This document shows, in pieces, positions 18,595 through 27,791 of a stretch of 59,436 bases of DNA. The stretch is from Companilactobacillus keshanensis (GTDB taxonomy: Bacteria > Bacillota > Bacilli > Lactobacillales > Lactobacillaceae): positions 1 through 59,436 of the forward strand of contig NZ_RHOS01000016.1 in assembly GCF_003946205.1 (NCBI RefSeq). Reading direction: 5' to 3'. The stretch's first letter is position 1, and the number at the start of each line of letters is the position of its first letter. A model generated the notes under the pieces. The model did not search any database. It was not told the DNA's origin and saw only the letters and a list, made by a program, of their open reading frames with translations. The position numbers were made by a program, and so were the translations under genes.

Positions 18595-19188
18595 ATGGAA
18601 AAAGTAATTAAAGTATGTCGAGAGAATTTAGCTGTTATCGTCTTATTATTCTTACTACTAGGTTTTGGAGTTTGGAATTTAACACATAAGGCACAGATTA
18701 AATCTGTACCAGTGGCCACCAGTACCGTTGTTCAGAAAAAAACTGCTCCTAAAAAAGAGTTGACCAACAAAGGATTGGTGATAGATATTCAAGGAGCAGT
18801 TAATAATCCTGGAGTATATCATTTAAGAAATGGTGCCATTGTTCAGGAAGCAATTAAATTGTCTGGTGGATTAGTCGAAAATGCGGATGCCAAACAGATT
18901 AATCAGGCTCAAAAGGTAACTGATCAAATGCAAATAATAGTTCCCAGAGTTGGAGAACCATCGTCTTCAACAAGTAATGGGGGAGCGGACATTAAGAAAC
19001 AAGTGAATATCAATACTGCTAAGGTGGAGGATTTTCAGTCGGTAACCGGAATAGGCCCTAAAAAGGCCGAGAAGATCATTGCTTTTAGAGAGCAAAATGG
19101 AAACTTTAAGGAGTTAAAGGATCTAACTAAAGTGTCTGGTATCGGCGATAAAACTTTAGAATCATTAAAAGATCAATTAACTGTTTAA
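18595..19188 (+). CDS. comEA: Competence protein ComEA (DNA receptor)
   Basis: A 197-residue surface DNA-binding protein needed to deliver DNA to the uptake channel. One N-terminal membrane anchor (about 10-28), a SLBB-type domain (VIDIQGAVNNPGVYHL near 61-76) and a C-terminal pair of helix-hairpin-helix motifs (VNINTAKVEDFQ, GIGPKKAEKII, VSGIGDKTLESL). Start set at ATG 18595 with GAGGTGAT upstream; a 15-codon in-frame extension has no ribosome site. The stop codon directly abuts the comEC ATG. Confidence 0.92.
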   Translation: MEKVIKVCRENLAVIVLLFLLLGFGVWNLTHKAQIKSVPVATSTVVQKKTAPKKELTNKGLVIDIQGAVNNPGVYHLRNGAIVQEAIKLSGGLVENADAKQINQAQKVTDQMQIIVPRVGEPSSSTSNGGADIKKQVNINTAKVEDFQSVTGIGPKKAEKIIAFREQNGNFKELKDLTKVSGIGDKTLESLKDQLTV

Positions 19189-21441
19189 ATGAAAAACTAT
19201 CTTATTTTTCCAGCCTTGCTTAGTTACTGTGTATCTCAATTATTTGCAGAAACAAACTGGGCCATTTGGATTTTATTGGCAGTTTTAATTTTAATGAGAG
19301 TTATTTTTTTAAAAAATCCGATCTTGTTTATTGTGATGATCATGATTGCGGGAATCGTTTGGATCAGGAATGATAATAAAATTCAAGAAATTACTCCTAA
19401 TAAAGAATTTCTAACAATTTTTCCAGATACTGTTAAAATCAACGGTGACCTGATGAGTGGAGAAACGTCGATCGATAAGCAAAAAGTGAAATTCTTTTAT
19501 AGGATACGTAGTCAGGCAGAAAAATCTAACTGGAAATCTTTATCTGAGCCTGTTACGGCCAGAGTGACAATCGATAAAATTGAAAAGATTAAACTCAATA
19601 GAAATCCTGGTGAATTTAATTATAAAAATTTTTTAAAAAATAGAAATATTTACTATTCGGTTCGACTTGCAAAAGTTACTCAAATTAAAAATTATCAACC
19701 AAAATCATTATCAGAAAGAATAAATGTTTTACGAATACATGGTCTAAAAAAACTAGAAATATTACCCAAATGGATAAAAATACATACACAAAGCTTACTA
19801 TTTGGATACAGCAGTGGGGAAGAAAAGGAATTCTTTAATAGTTTAAGTATTTTAGGAATAATACATCTGTTTAGTTTGTCAGGGTTACATGTTTTAATGT
19901 TAGTGACTTTTTTTAGAAAATCTTTTTCTACTATTAAAATAACTCGAGAATTGACAGACGATATTCTGCTGATCCTATTACCAGTCTATGGAATTATGGT
20001 AGGATCTAAAATTGGAATATGGAGAGCAATAGTTTTGTCAATTTTGGGTATTATTATTAGTAAACTAAAGTGGAATATAAGTAAGTTAGATGTTTTCAGC
20101 CTAACAATAATAATATGTCTCATTGTACAGCCCAAGTCTATTTTAGATATGGGTGGACAATTAAGTTTTTTATTGTCGTTTGCATTATTATTTATCTATG
20201 ATATAAAAAGTACAATTGGGATGACATTTAAAATCAATTTAGTTAGTCTTCCTCTGATTTGTAATTACACTTATCAGTTCAGCTGGCTAATATTATTGAC
20301 AAATTTGATATTTGTTCCCTTTTTTGAATATATAATTTTACCAACTACGGTAATTGCTGTGGCAGTACCAGATTTGTCTATATGGAATATAGTAAATCAA
20401 CTGTTTGATAATATTTATAAGTTTCTCGAGCAAATAGCACAGGATGATAGATTTATACTGATAACTGGTAAAATTTCTTTATTAGTCGTTTTGATCCTGA
20501 TTGGTTTGAGTTTGTTTAACCTAGAACAAAAGAAATTTCAAAATAAATATTTATTCAGTTATATTGTGATTTTTACTCTGGCTGTAACATACAATAAATT
20601 TCCTTTGGCTGGTCAAGTGTCGATGATCGATGTTGGCCAAGGGGACAGTATTTTAGTGACCACGCCTTTCAATAGAAAGACAATTTTAATTGATACCGGT
20701 GGTAAATTGAGTTTCCCAAAAAAGGAATGGCAAAAAGGAACGATTTCAGATCAAGTGACAACCTCAACAATTCCTTATCTTAAGTCTCTAGGTATTAACA
20801 GAATTGATCGGATTTTCTTATCACATAAAGATGCTGATCATATGGGTAATCTACCTATTTTGTTAAGTAAATTCCCGGTATCTGAAGTTAGTTTTGGTGA
20901 AGGATTAGACGATAATATATCTATAAAAAGGATCATTAATAACAATAGTAGTGTTAAGTTTACGCATCTGAAACAAGGTGATAAATTCAAGATTGCGGAT
21001 ACAGGTTGGAATGTTTTATGGCCTAAAAAGAGAAGTATTGGTGAAAATGGCGATTCGTTAACCTTATTGGCCAGTATTAACGATAAGAATTGGTTATTTA
21101 CTGGCGATTTGGATATTGATAGTGAAAAGAAGATTCTCGATGATTATAAAATAAAAATTGATTACCTAAAAGTAGGCCATCATGGATCGAGAACTTCAAG
21201 TGGTGATGAATTTTTAAAACAAATTTCACCAAAGTTAGCTCTTATTTCGGCCGGAGTCAACAATCGTTATGGACATCCAAATAAAGAGACCATTCAACGG
21301 TTAGATAAATTACATGTGTCACATATGAATACGGCTGATTATGGTATGATTACTTGGTATTATTATCCGTTTATGCAACAGAACAAGATAAAAACTTTTT
21401 TAAAGGGTGAAGTAATTGAAAATAAAAGAATTAAAAAGTGA
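19189..21441 (+). CDS. comEC: DNA internalisation channel ComEC/Rec2
   Basis: A 750-residue membrane protein that forms the DNA uptake channel. It has hydrophobic N-terminal segments, an extracellular region, the Competence domain (LFSLSGLHVLML near residue 230) and a C-terminal metallo-beta-lactamase domain with SHKDADHMGN, VGHHGSRTS and GDSLTLLA, probably the strand-degrading nuclease. The domain order is complete and no frameshift is seen, so the gene looks functional. No comEB lies between comEA and comEC, unlike Bacillus subtilis. It overlaps holA by 26 bases. Confidence 0.92.
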   Translation: MKNYLIFPALLSYCVSQLFAETNWAIWILLAVLILMRVIFLKNPILFIVMIMIAGIVWIRNDNKIQEITPNKEFLTIFPDTVKINGDLMSGETSIDKQKVKFFYRIRSQAEKSNWKSLSEPVTARVTIDKIEKIKLNRNPGEFNYKNFLKNRNIYYSVRLAKVTQIKNYQPKSLSERINVLRIHGLKKLEILPKWIKIHTQSLLFGYSSGEEKEFFNSLSILGIIHLFSLSGLHVLMLVTFFRKSFSTIKITRELTDDILLILLPVYGIMVGSKIGIWRAIVLSILGIIISKLKWNISKLDVFSLTIIICLIVQPKSILDMGGQLSFLLSFALLFIYDIKSTIGMTFKINLVSLPLICNYTYQFSWLILLTNLIFVPFFEYIILPTTVIAVAVPDLSIWNIVNQLFDNIYKFLEQIAQDDRFILITGKISLLVVLILIGLSLFNLEQKKFQNKYLFSYIVIFTLAVTYNKFPLAGQVSMIDVGQGDSILVTTPFNRKTILIDTGGKLSFPKKEWQKGTISDQVTTSTIPYLKSLGINRIDRIFLSHKDADHMGNLPILLSKFPVSEVSFGEGLDDNISIKRIINNNSSVKFTHLKQGDKFKIADTGWNVLWPKKRSIGENGDSLTLLASINDKNWLFTGDLDIDSEKKILDDYKIKIDYLKVGHHGSRTSSGDEFLKQISPKLALISAGVNNRYGHPNKETIQRLDKLHVSHMNTADYGMITWYYYPFMQQNKIKTFLKGEVIENKRIKK

Positions 21442-22429
21442 ATTGAAAAAGGGAAATATTCAAAATGTTTATCTTGTAACTGGTAAAGAAGAAGTATTTG
21501 TTAAACAGGTCGAAAATTCATTTAAGAGTCTTTTATTGCCAGAAGAACGTGATATGAACTTTTCTTCATTCGATTTGGAAGATACATCATTAGACGATGC
21601 AATCAATGAAGCAATTTCGGCTCCATTCTTTGGAGAAAAACGTTTAGTATTCATCAATCATCCATACTTTTTGACTGGTGAAAAATCTAAGGGTTTTGTT
21701 GAACAAAATATGGATCTCTTAACAGAGTATGTTAAAAATCCTACCCCTTCCACTGTCATGGTTATTTTTGCGACCTATGATAAATTGGATTCTCGTAAAA
21801 AAATTGTTAAACAATTAAAGAAATCTGCCGGAATTATAGATGCCAGTAAAATGGACAGCGGACATTTGGTCAAAACAATCAATGAGGATCTGAAAAATAG
21901 TGGTTATAAGATCGAAAGAAGTGCACTGGATCTTTTGATCAACAAGACACAAGGTAATTATTCTCAAATAGTAAATCAACTGGAAAAGCTGAAATTATAT
22001 GCTTTGAAATCAAAAGTAATCGATGAAAGGGCGGTTAGTGAACTGGTTCCTCAGAGTTTGGATGATAATGTGTTCGAATTAATGAATCAAATTCTAGCGC
22101 AAAACATTTATCAAGCTGAAGAATTATATCAGCAATTCTTACTGCAAAAAATTGATCCAATACTATTAGTAGCCATACTGATGTCACAATTACGCACTTT
22201 GATCCAGACCAAAATATTAAACGAACGCGGTTTATCAGAATCAACCATTTCCAAGAACTTAAAGTTACATCCATATCGTGTTAAAATGTCATTAAAACAG
22301 GCTAGAAATTTAGAAATTCAACAGTTGATATTGATGTTTCATTCAATCGTTGATTTGGATTATCAAATTAAATCAGGTCAGGGTGATAAGGAATTGCTGT
22401 TTGATCTTTTTATTGCTAAATTTGCTTAA
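21416..22429 (+). CDS. holA: DNA polymerase III subunit delta
   Basis: A 337-residue clamp-loader subunit that opens the beta clamp. It shows the HolA layout: an N-terminal RecA-like fold beginning NVYLVTGKEEVFVK, the GEKRLVFIN strand near residue 73 and the C-terminal helical domain. The TTG start lies inside the comEC end with AAAGGGTGAAG upstream. The location after comEC and before rpsT is conserved in Firmicutes. Confidence 0.92.
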   Translation: MKIKELKSELKKGNIQNVYLVTGKEEVFVKQVENSFKSLLLPEERDMNFSSFDLEDTSLDDAINEAISAPFFGEKRLVFINHPYFLTGEKSKGFVEQNMDLLTEYVKNPTPSTVMVIFATYDKLDSRKKIVKQLKKSAGIIDASKMDSGHLVKTINEDLKNSGYKIERSALDLLINKTQGNYSQIVNQLEKLKLYALKSKVIDERAVSELVPQSLDDNVFELMNQILAQNIYQAEELYQQFLLQKIDPILLVAILMSQLRTLIQTKILNERGLSESTISKNLKLHPYRVKMSLKQARNLEIQQLILMFHSIVDLDYQIKSGQGDKELLFDLFIAKFA

Positions 22430-22473
22430 TATGTCTGGGCAGCTGTAGTCGTATTAAACAATAATGATTACAA

Positions 22474-22519
22474 AAAATCCGTCGAATGAAGGTTAACAGC
22501 TTCATCGACGGATTTTATT
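22474..22519. terminator. Convergent terminator between holA and rpsT
   Basis: AAAATCCGTCGAATGAAG pairs with CTTCATCGACGGATTTT, with T-rich sequence on both strands outside the stem. Confidence 0.85.
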
Positions 22520-22532
22520 ATTAAAATTAGGA

Positions 22533-22560
22533 TAAAAAAATAAGCAACTATAAGTTGCTT
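22533..22560 (-). terminator. Terminator of rpsT
   Basis: On the minus strand AAGCAACT and AGTTGCTT form a stem followed by ATTTTTTTAT, directly downstream of the rpsT stop. Confidence 0.85.
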
Positions 22561-22565
22561 ATGTC

Positions 22566-22814
22566 TTAATTCATTTTAGCAAGTCTTGACTTATCACGAG
22601 CAGCTTTGTTTGCTTTGATTAGGCCTTTTGACTTAGCCATGTCAATAGCACGTACTGCTGATCTAAATAATTCATCTTTGTTGTCAGCATTGTTTGAAGC
22701 TGAAGCTTCAAAGTTCTTGATAGCTGAACGCATTGCATTACGTTGTGAGCTGTTGCGAAGGCTAGCCTTTTCTGCAGACTTCACACGTTTGATAGCTGAT
22801 TTAATTTGTGGCAT
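22566..22814 (-). CDS. rpsT: 30S ribosomal protein S20
   Basis: An 82-residue basic helical protein that binds 16S rRNA. The start [15 protein letters not shown] and the C-terminal [12 protein letters not shown] are diagnostic. The start is set at the ATG of MPQIK because GGAGGTG lies 6 bases before it; a GTG three codons upstream lies within that ribosome site. Transcribed divergently from rpsO with its own promoter and terminator. Confidence 0.96.
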   Translation of the reverse strand: MPQIKSAIKRVKSAEKASLRNSSQRNAMRSAIKNFEASASNNADNKDELFRSAVRAIDMAKSKGLIKANKAARDKSRLAKMN

Positions 22815-22859
22815 CAATTTCACCTCCGATTACCTAGTGACTTAAACTCAATACATAGA

Positions 22860-22888
22860 ATTATACATAATTGATACTTTCAATGCAA
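22860..22888 (-). promoter_or_regulatory. Promoter of rpsT
   Basis: On the minus strand TTGCAT, 17 bases, TATAAT: a near-consensus vegetative promoter about 45 bases upstream of the rpsT ATG. Confidence 0.8.
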
Positions 22889-22951
22889 TAAATTATTTGT
22901 AATTAATTTAATGATTTGCATAGTTCTCTGGATTTTAATTGGTTTTTTATA

Positions 22952-22980
22952 TTGAAAGTAAACTATATATATAGTAAACT
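22952..22980 (+). promoter_or_regulatory. Promoter of rpsO
   Basis: TTGAAA (22952-22957), 17 bases, TAAACT (22975-22980). Transcription would start near 22987 and leave a leader of about 80 bases. Confidence 0.6.
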
Positions 22981-22989
22981 GATTAACCG

Positions 22990-23040
22990 TACTAACCATG
23001 CTCTGTTTGACGATTCACCGTCGTTTTGCATAGTTTGGCC
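22990..23040 (+). promoter_or_regulatory. Structured leader of rpsO, candidate S15 autoregulatory RNA
   Basis: The leader can fold as an outer stem AAC-ATGC (22995) with GCAT-GTT (23029) enclosing an inner stem GACG/CGTC (23010-23022). In many bacteria S15 represses its own mRNA through such a leader. The fold is read by eye and is not matched to a particular published class. Confidence 0.4.
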
Positions 23041-23065
23041 AAATTAATAGGAAAAGGTGAATGAA

Positions 23066-23335
23066 ATGGCTATTTCAAAAGAAAAGAAAACAGAAGTTAT
23101 CAAGCAATATGCTCGTAAAGAAGGAGACACAGGTTCTCCAGAAGTACAAATTGCTGTTTTAACATACGATATTAACTCATTGAACGATCACTTGAAGGTT
23201 AACAAGAAAGACCACCATTCATATGTTGGTTTGTTGAAGAAGATTGGTCACCGTCGTAACTTGCTTAAGTATCTTAGAGATAATGATGTACAACGTTACC
23301 GTGAATTAATCAAGTCACTTGGCCTACGTCGTTAA
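23066..23335 (+). CDS. rpsO: 30S ribosomal protein S15
   Basis: An 89-residue primary 16S rRNA-binding protein. Diagnostic stretches are [24 protein letters not shown] and [10 protein letters not shown]. The start is the ATG at 23066 after AAAAGGTGA; the protein then begins MAISKEKK as usual. A terminator follows. Confidence 0.97.
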   Translation: MAISKEKKTEVIKQYARKEGDTGSPEVQIAVLTYDINSLNDHLKVNKKDHHSYVGLLKKIGHRRNLLKYLRDNDVQRYRELIKSLGLRR

Positions 23336-23344
23336 TATTTATTT

Positions 23345-23379
23345 TAGGGGATTCCATTCGGAATTTCCTATTTTTTTTG
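23345..23379 (+). terminator. Terminator of rpsO
   Basis: AGGGGATTCC pairs with GGAATTTCCT across a short loop, followed by a run of Ts. Confidence 0.8.
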
Positions 23380-23384
23380 CTAAA

Positions 23385-23413
23385 TTTCAATTTACTGAAC
23401 GGTGTGATAGAAT
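23385..23413 (+). promoter_or_regulatory. Promoter of rnjB
   Basis: TTTCAA (23385-23390), 17 bases, TAGAAT (23408-23413) preceded by TGA, an extended -10. The leader would be about 90 bases. Confidence 0.5.
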
Positions 23414-23511
23414 AACAATCAGGTACATATCAAGTAGTCTTAAGTAGATGGACTCAAAACGACAATTAGATATTGTTATCTATTTATATTTAAGAAATGA
23501 GAGATGAAATA

Positions 23512-25209
23512 ATGAGCAAAAAAATAAAAATTATTCTATTAAGCGGAGTTCGCGAAAATGGAAAGAATATGTATGCGGTAGAAATTAACAACGAGATTTA
23601 CATTTTGGATATCGGTTTACAATATCCTGATAACGACTTGTATGGGATCGATGTAGTTGTTCCAGATATGACATACATTAAGGAAAATATTAGCAAAGTA
23701 GTTGGTATTTTCTTATCACATGGTCACGCTGATGCTATTGGTGCTTTGCCATATTTGATTGGAGATTATGATATTCCTGTCTTTGGTTCAGAAATGACAA
23801 TTGAACTAGCCAAAATAGTTTGTTCGAATGATCGTCGAAGCAAAAAATTTGATGATTTCCATATTATTGATGAAAATACAGCCATTGATTTTGAAGAAGC
23901 TACCGTAGCTTTCTTTAAGACAACTCATTCAATTCCAGGTTCTTTGGGTATTGATATTAAAACTAGTGAAGGACAGATTGTTTATACAGGTGACTTCAAG
24001 TTTGATCAGGCCGCTGTACCAACATATAGAACTGACTTTGGACGTATTGCCAAGATCGGTAGTGAACGTGTCCTTGCACTATTGAGTGATTCAGCCAATG
24101 CGGAATCACCATATGAGAACTCGAATGAACGTGATATTTATGAATATATTCTTGATATGTTCAATTATCACGATGGTAGAATTGTTGTAGCACAAGTTGC
24201 ATCAAACATTCAAAGAATGCAACAGGTTCTTGATGCAGCAGATAATACAGGACGCCAAGTCTTTTTGTCCGGTACTGATGCCGAAAGAATTTTAAAAACG
24301 GCTATGAAGTTGGGTTATTTAAAGATCAATAACAAAAAACTTATTGTTAAAGGTAAGGAATTAGATGATGTAGACCCAAGTAAGTTGGTAGTTATTGAGA
24401 CAGGAAGAATGGGTGAGCCTATTAAGTTATTACAAAAAATGGCTAATCCATCTTCAAAGACCAAATTTCAAATTGAAGAAGGAGATTTAGTATTTATTGC
24501 TACAACTCCTTCTCATGCAATGGATACAAGCTTTGCTAAAACACGTGATGCAATTTATAGAACTGGTGCAGAAGTAAAATCATTAGGTGACGATCTTCAT
24601 TCATCAGGCCATGCTAACAAGAGTGACCTACAATTAATGATTAATTTGTTACAGCCTGAGAATATCATTCCTGTACAGGGTGAATATAGACTCTTGGATG
24701 CTCATGCTCGAATTGCTCATGAAACCGGTATTCCATATCAAAATATCTTCCTTACTAAAAAAGGTGACGTTTTGAATTATGAAAACGATCAATTTTATTT
24801 GGGTAAGGGCGTAGAAGCTGGAGATACCATGATCGATGGAATTGGTGTCGGTGATATAGGAAGTATCGTTCTTCGCGACCGTGAATTATTGGCGGAAGAT
24901 GGTGTTTTCATTGCTGTTGCCACAATTGATCGTAAGAAGAAGAAAGTCGTTGCTAAGCCTAAAATAACAGCCCGTGGATTTGTTTACATGCGTGCTAGTC
25001 GTGACTTACTCAGTGAAAGTTCTGATTTAATTGTTGATACTATTGTTGATTATCTTCAAAATAGTAAGGACTTTGACTGGTCAGACCTTAAGCAAGGTGT
25101 TAGAGATAAACTGAATCATTTCTTATATGAACAAACAAACCGCCATCCGGTCATCTTGCCAGTTATTATGGAAGTTAATCAAAATAGACATCGAAAATCT
25201 AAAAAGTAA
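23512..25209 (+). CDS. rnjB: Ribonuclease J2
   Basis: A 565-residue paralogue of RNase J1 with the same beta-lactamase/beta-CASP layout. Metal-site residues are degraded: the motif reads HGHADAIG (residues 70-77) instead of HxHxDH, and PVQGEYR replaces the PIHGEYR of J1. This is the pattern of J2 proteins, which are weak nucleases and mainly partner J1. An in-frame ATG 15 bases upstream is the alternative start; 23512 is preferred from the alignment to J1. The downstream TPR gene follows after 31 bases, probably in the same transcript. Confidence 0.92.
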   Translation: MSKKIKIILLSGVRENGKNMYAVEINNEIYILDIGLQYPDNDLYGIDVVVPDMTYIKENISKVVGIFLSHGHADAIGALPYLIGDYDIPVFGSEMTIELAKIVCSNDRRSKKFDDFHIIDENTAIDFEEATVAFFKTTHSIPGSLGIDIKTSEGQIVYTGDFKFDQAAVPTYRTDFGRIAKIGSERVLALLSDSANAESPYENSNERDIYEYILDMFNYHDGRIVVAQVASNIQRMQQVLDAADNTGRQVFLSGTDAERILKTAMKLGYLKINNKKLIVKGKELDDVDPSKLVVIETGRMGEPIKLLQKMANPSSKTKFQIEEGDLVFIATTPSHAMDTSFAKTRDAIYRTGAEVKSLGDDLHSSGHANKSDLQLMINLLQPENIIPVQGEYRLLDAHARIAHETGIPYQNIFLTKKGDVLNYENDQFYLGKGVEAGDTMIDGIGVGDIGSIVLRDRELLAEDGVFIAVATIDRKKKKVVAKPKITARGFVYMRASRDLLSESSDLIVDTIVDYLQNSKDFDWSDLKQGVRDKLNHFLYEQTNRHPVILPVIMEVNQNRHRKSKK

Positions 25210-25240
25210 GATCAAATGATCTTTTATCAAGAGGTATTTT

Positions 25241-26191
25241 ATGGACGACTCAGATAACCTAAAGAAAATATTAGACGCAGCTGACGATGCATTCAATAAA
25301 GGTGATTGGGATGAAGCCACTGAACTTTATACCGAAGCATATACTATGCAGCCATCCTTTTTAATAAATCAAGGACTGGCTGCTTCTTTGTTGAACCTAA
25401 AAAAAGCTGATGATGCTGAGGCCGTCATTTTAGATTACTTCAATTATTACCTCAGTGATGCTGATGCAGCTAAGCTTGCAACTGATATTGTGCTAGAAAA
25501 CAATGATTTCTTATTAGCAAATCAGATTATTAATTATTATAAGAACAATAGTTTCTCTACTATTGATGAAGAATTTATTCTTGATTTTAAACATCGTGTG
25601 GATTTGGCCGAGGAGCGTCATTTACGCTCATTTAGGCCCCATATGACAACAATATTGACTCGTTTACGTTCAATAGTAACAAAACCCATGGTCACTCAAA
25701 TTCAGCTTATACGGAGTATGAGAGAATTTGACAAAAAGGATTATATTGTTGGTTCCAGATTACTGTTGGGAAATCCGCTCTTACATCCGTTGTTGAAGAG
25801 TGAGTTAGTTGAAAACCTGTATAAGTTAGGTGTGGATGAAGAAATTGATATTTCATTTTATGGTGAAATGAAATCATGTAATCCATCAAAATTAAAACCA
25901 ATCATGGCAACTGATATCTACTTAAAGATGTGTGATGAGCTGGATAAAGTTTTGGCCGACAGTAAAAATGAGACGCAAGTTGAGAATTTACGTGGAGAGT
26001 TATCATTATATGCTGCTATGGTCTATCCATTTGGAGAAAATATAATAAAAAGCCCAAGTCTCTGGACAAACCTTTTCCTTTTGCGGTATGGTCTTATAGA
26101 TGAGTCTGATGTTAAAGACAATTCACACTTTTCAGAGGTGAAGAGTTGGATCGATAGGTTCGATTCTTTAATAAATATGTTTCAGCAATGA
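25241..26191 (+). CDS. Tetratricopeptide-repeat protein
   Basis: A 316-residue soluble, mostly helical protein. The N-terminus reads as TPR units (AADDAFNKGDWDEATELYTE near 14-33, then a second helix pair near 40-70). No signal peptide or enzyme motif is visible. It sits directly behind rnjB with its own GAGGTA ribosome site. A role linked to RNase J2 is only suggested by position. Confidence 0.7.
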   Translation: MDDSDNLKKILDAADDAFNKGDWDEATELYTEAYTMQPSFLINQGLAASLLNLKKADDAEAVILDYFNYYLSDADAAKLATDIVLENNDFLLANQIINYYKNNSFSTIDEEFILDFKHRVDLAEERHLRSFRPHMTTILTRLRSIVTKPMVTQIQLIRSMREFDKKDYIVGSRLLLGNPLLHPLLKSELVENLYKLGVDEEIDISFYGEMKSCNPSKLKPIMATDIYLKMCDELDKVLADSKNETQVENLRGELSLYAAMVYPFGENIIKSPSLWTNLFLLRYGLIDESDVKDNSHFSEVKSWIDRFDSLINMFQQ

Positions 26192-26219
26192 AAATAATGC
26201 ATTTTTTTCGTTATTAGTA

Positions 26220-26248
26220 TTTACAATTTGGATTGTGCCCCGTATAAT
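26220..26248 (+). promoter_or_regulatory. tuf promoter P1
   Basis: TTTACA (26220-26225), 17 bases, TATAAT (26243-26248): close to consensus, about 150 bases before the tuf ATG. Confidence 0.75.
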
Positions 26249-26290
26249 CCAAAGAGTATATTTTTAGTAGGCGATTTGCGTTGTATTGCT

Positions 26291-26318
26291 TTGCTTTCGC
26301 CCCTGAAAGTAGTATAAT
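26291..26318 (+). promoter_or_regulatory. tuf promoter P2
   Basis: TTGCTT (26291-26296), 16 bases, TATAAT (26313-26318). It gives a leader of about 72 bases containing a small hairpin TCTAAAGAA/TTCTTTGGA near 26335-26357. Confidence 0.65.
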
Positions 26319-26396
26319 TTTTCAGTAAAGAGTCATCTAAAGAACATTTTCTTTGGATTAATCTTATGAAATGAAATTTTAGGAGGATTCTTTGTA

Positions 26397-27587
26397 ATGG
26401 CAGAAAAAGAACATTATGAGAGAACAAAGCCCCATGTAAATATTGGGACAATTGGTCACGTTGACCACGGTAAGACAACATTAACAGCCGCAATTACAAA
26501 GGTTTTGGCTGACAAAGGTTTAGCTAAAGCTGAAGATTACGCTGATATTGATAAAGCTCCAGAAGAAAAAGAACGTGGGATTACTATCAACACTGCTCAC
26601 GTTGAGTATGAAACTGAAAAGCGTCACTATGCACATATTGATGCTCCAGGACATGCTGATTACGTTAAGAACATGATCACAGGTGCTGCACAAATGGATG
26701 GTGCCATCCTTGTTGTTGCTGCAACTGATGGTCCTATGCCACAAACTCGTGAACACATCCTTTTGGCTCGCCAAGTTGGTGTTGAATACATCGTTGTATT
26801 CCTAAACAAGACAGACCTTGTTGATGATGACGAACTTGTTGACTTAGTAGAGATGGAAGTACGTGAATTACTTTCAGAATACGATTATCCTGGTGACGAT
26901 ACACCTATCGTTCGTGGATCAGCTTTGAAGGCTCTTGAAGGTGACCCAGAGGAAATTAAACACGTTGAAGAACTACTTGATGTTGTTGATGAATATATCC
27001 CAACACCAGTTCGTGAAACAGACAAGCCATTTATGATGCCTGTTGAAGACGTATTTACAATTACTGGACGTGGTACTGTTGCTTCTGGTCGTATCGACCG
27101 TGGTGAAGTTAAAGTCGGTGATGAAGTTGAAATTGTTGGTCTTAAAGAAGACGCTACAAAATCAACTGTTACTGGTCTAGAAATGTTCCGTAAGACATTG
27201 GATCTTGGTGAAGCCGGAGATAACGTTGGTGTTCTTCTTCGTGGTATTAACCGTGATCAAGTTGAACGTGGACAAGTTCTTGCTAAACCAGGTTCAATTA
27301 AAACTCATACAAAGTTCAAGGGTGAAGTTTATATTATGACAAAAGAAGAAGGTGGACGTCATACTCCATTCTTCTCAAACTACCGTCCTCAATTCTACTT
27401 CCATACTACTGACGTTACTGGTGTTATCGAATTGCCAGAAGGCGTTGAGATGGTAATGCCTGGTGACCAAGTTACTTTTGAAGTTGACTTGATTGCTCCA
27501 GTTGCCGTTGAAGAAGGTACACGTTTCACTGTTCGTGAAGGTGGACGTACTGTTGGTGCTGGTGTTGTTACAGATATCTTAGACTAA
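26397..27587 (+). CDS. tuf: Elongation factor Tu
   Basis: A 396-residue GTPase that carries aminoacyl-tRNA to the ribosome. GTP motifs [16 protein letters not shown] and NKTD are present, as are domains 2 and 3 and the C-terminal [13 protein letters not shown]. Codon use is strongly biased as expected for a highly expressed gene. ATG follows AGGAGGA. It has two upstream promoters and its own terminator, so it is monocistronic rather than part of the str operon. Confidence 0.98.
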   Translation: MAEKEHYERTKPHVNIGTIGHVDHGKTTLTAAITKVLADKGLAKAEDYADIDKAPEEKERGITINTAHVEYETEKRHYAHIDAPGHADYVKNMITGAAQMDGAILVVAATDGPMPQTREHILLARQVGVEYIVVFLNKTDLVDDDELVDLVEMEVRELLSEYDYPGDDTPIVRGSALKALEGDPEEIKHVEELLDVVDEYIPTPVRETDKPFMMPVEDVFTITGRGTVASGRIDRGEVKVGDEVEIVGLKEDATKSTVTGLEMFRKTLDLGEAGDNVGVLLRGINRDQVERGQVLAKPGSIKTHTKFKGEVYIMTKEEGGRHTPFFSNYRPQFYFHTTDVTGVIELPEGVEMVMPGDQVTFEVDLIAPVAVEEGTRFTVREGGRTVGAGVVTDILD

Positions 27588-27604
27588 TCTCTTTGATTCT
27601 ATCT

Positions 27605-27638
27605 AAAAAGAGTTGAGACTACGTCTCAGCTCTTTTTT
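27605..27638 (+). terminator. Terminator of tuf
   Basis: AAAAAGAGTTGAGAC pairs with GTCTCAGCTCTTTTT across TAC, ending in a T-run. Confidence 0.9.
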
Positions 27639-27650
27639 ATTATCATATAT

Positions 27651-27679
27651 TTGATAAAGAAAACGCTTTAAGGTATCTT
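27651..27679 (+). promoter_or_regulatory. Promoter of tig
   Basis: TTGATA (27651-27656), 17 bases, TATCTT (27674-27679). A TATAAT-like hexamer lies just downstream but lacks a fitting -35. Confidence 0.55.
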
Positions 27680-27791
27680 ATAATAGTGAACTAATGGCTT
27701 AAAAGCCTATATTTAGCGTGAAATATTTACAATATTATTGATTTAAGGTAATATTACAAAGTATGAGATCGTGAAATACCGGAGGGATAAA

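Noticed and set aside
27655-27675. cre-like core AAAACGCTTT upstream of tig
   Set aside because: Three mismatches to the full consensus including the outer TG; a CcpA site here is not supported.
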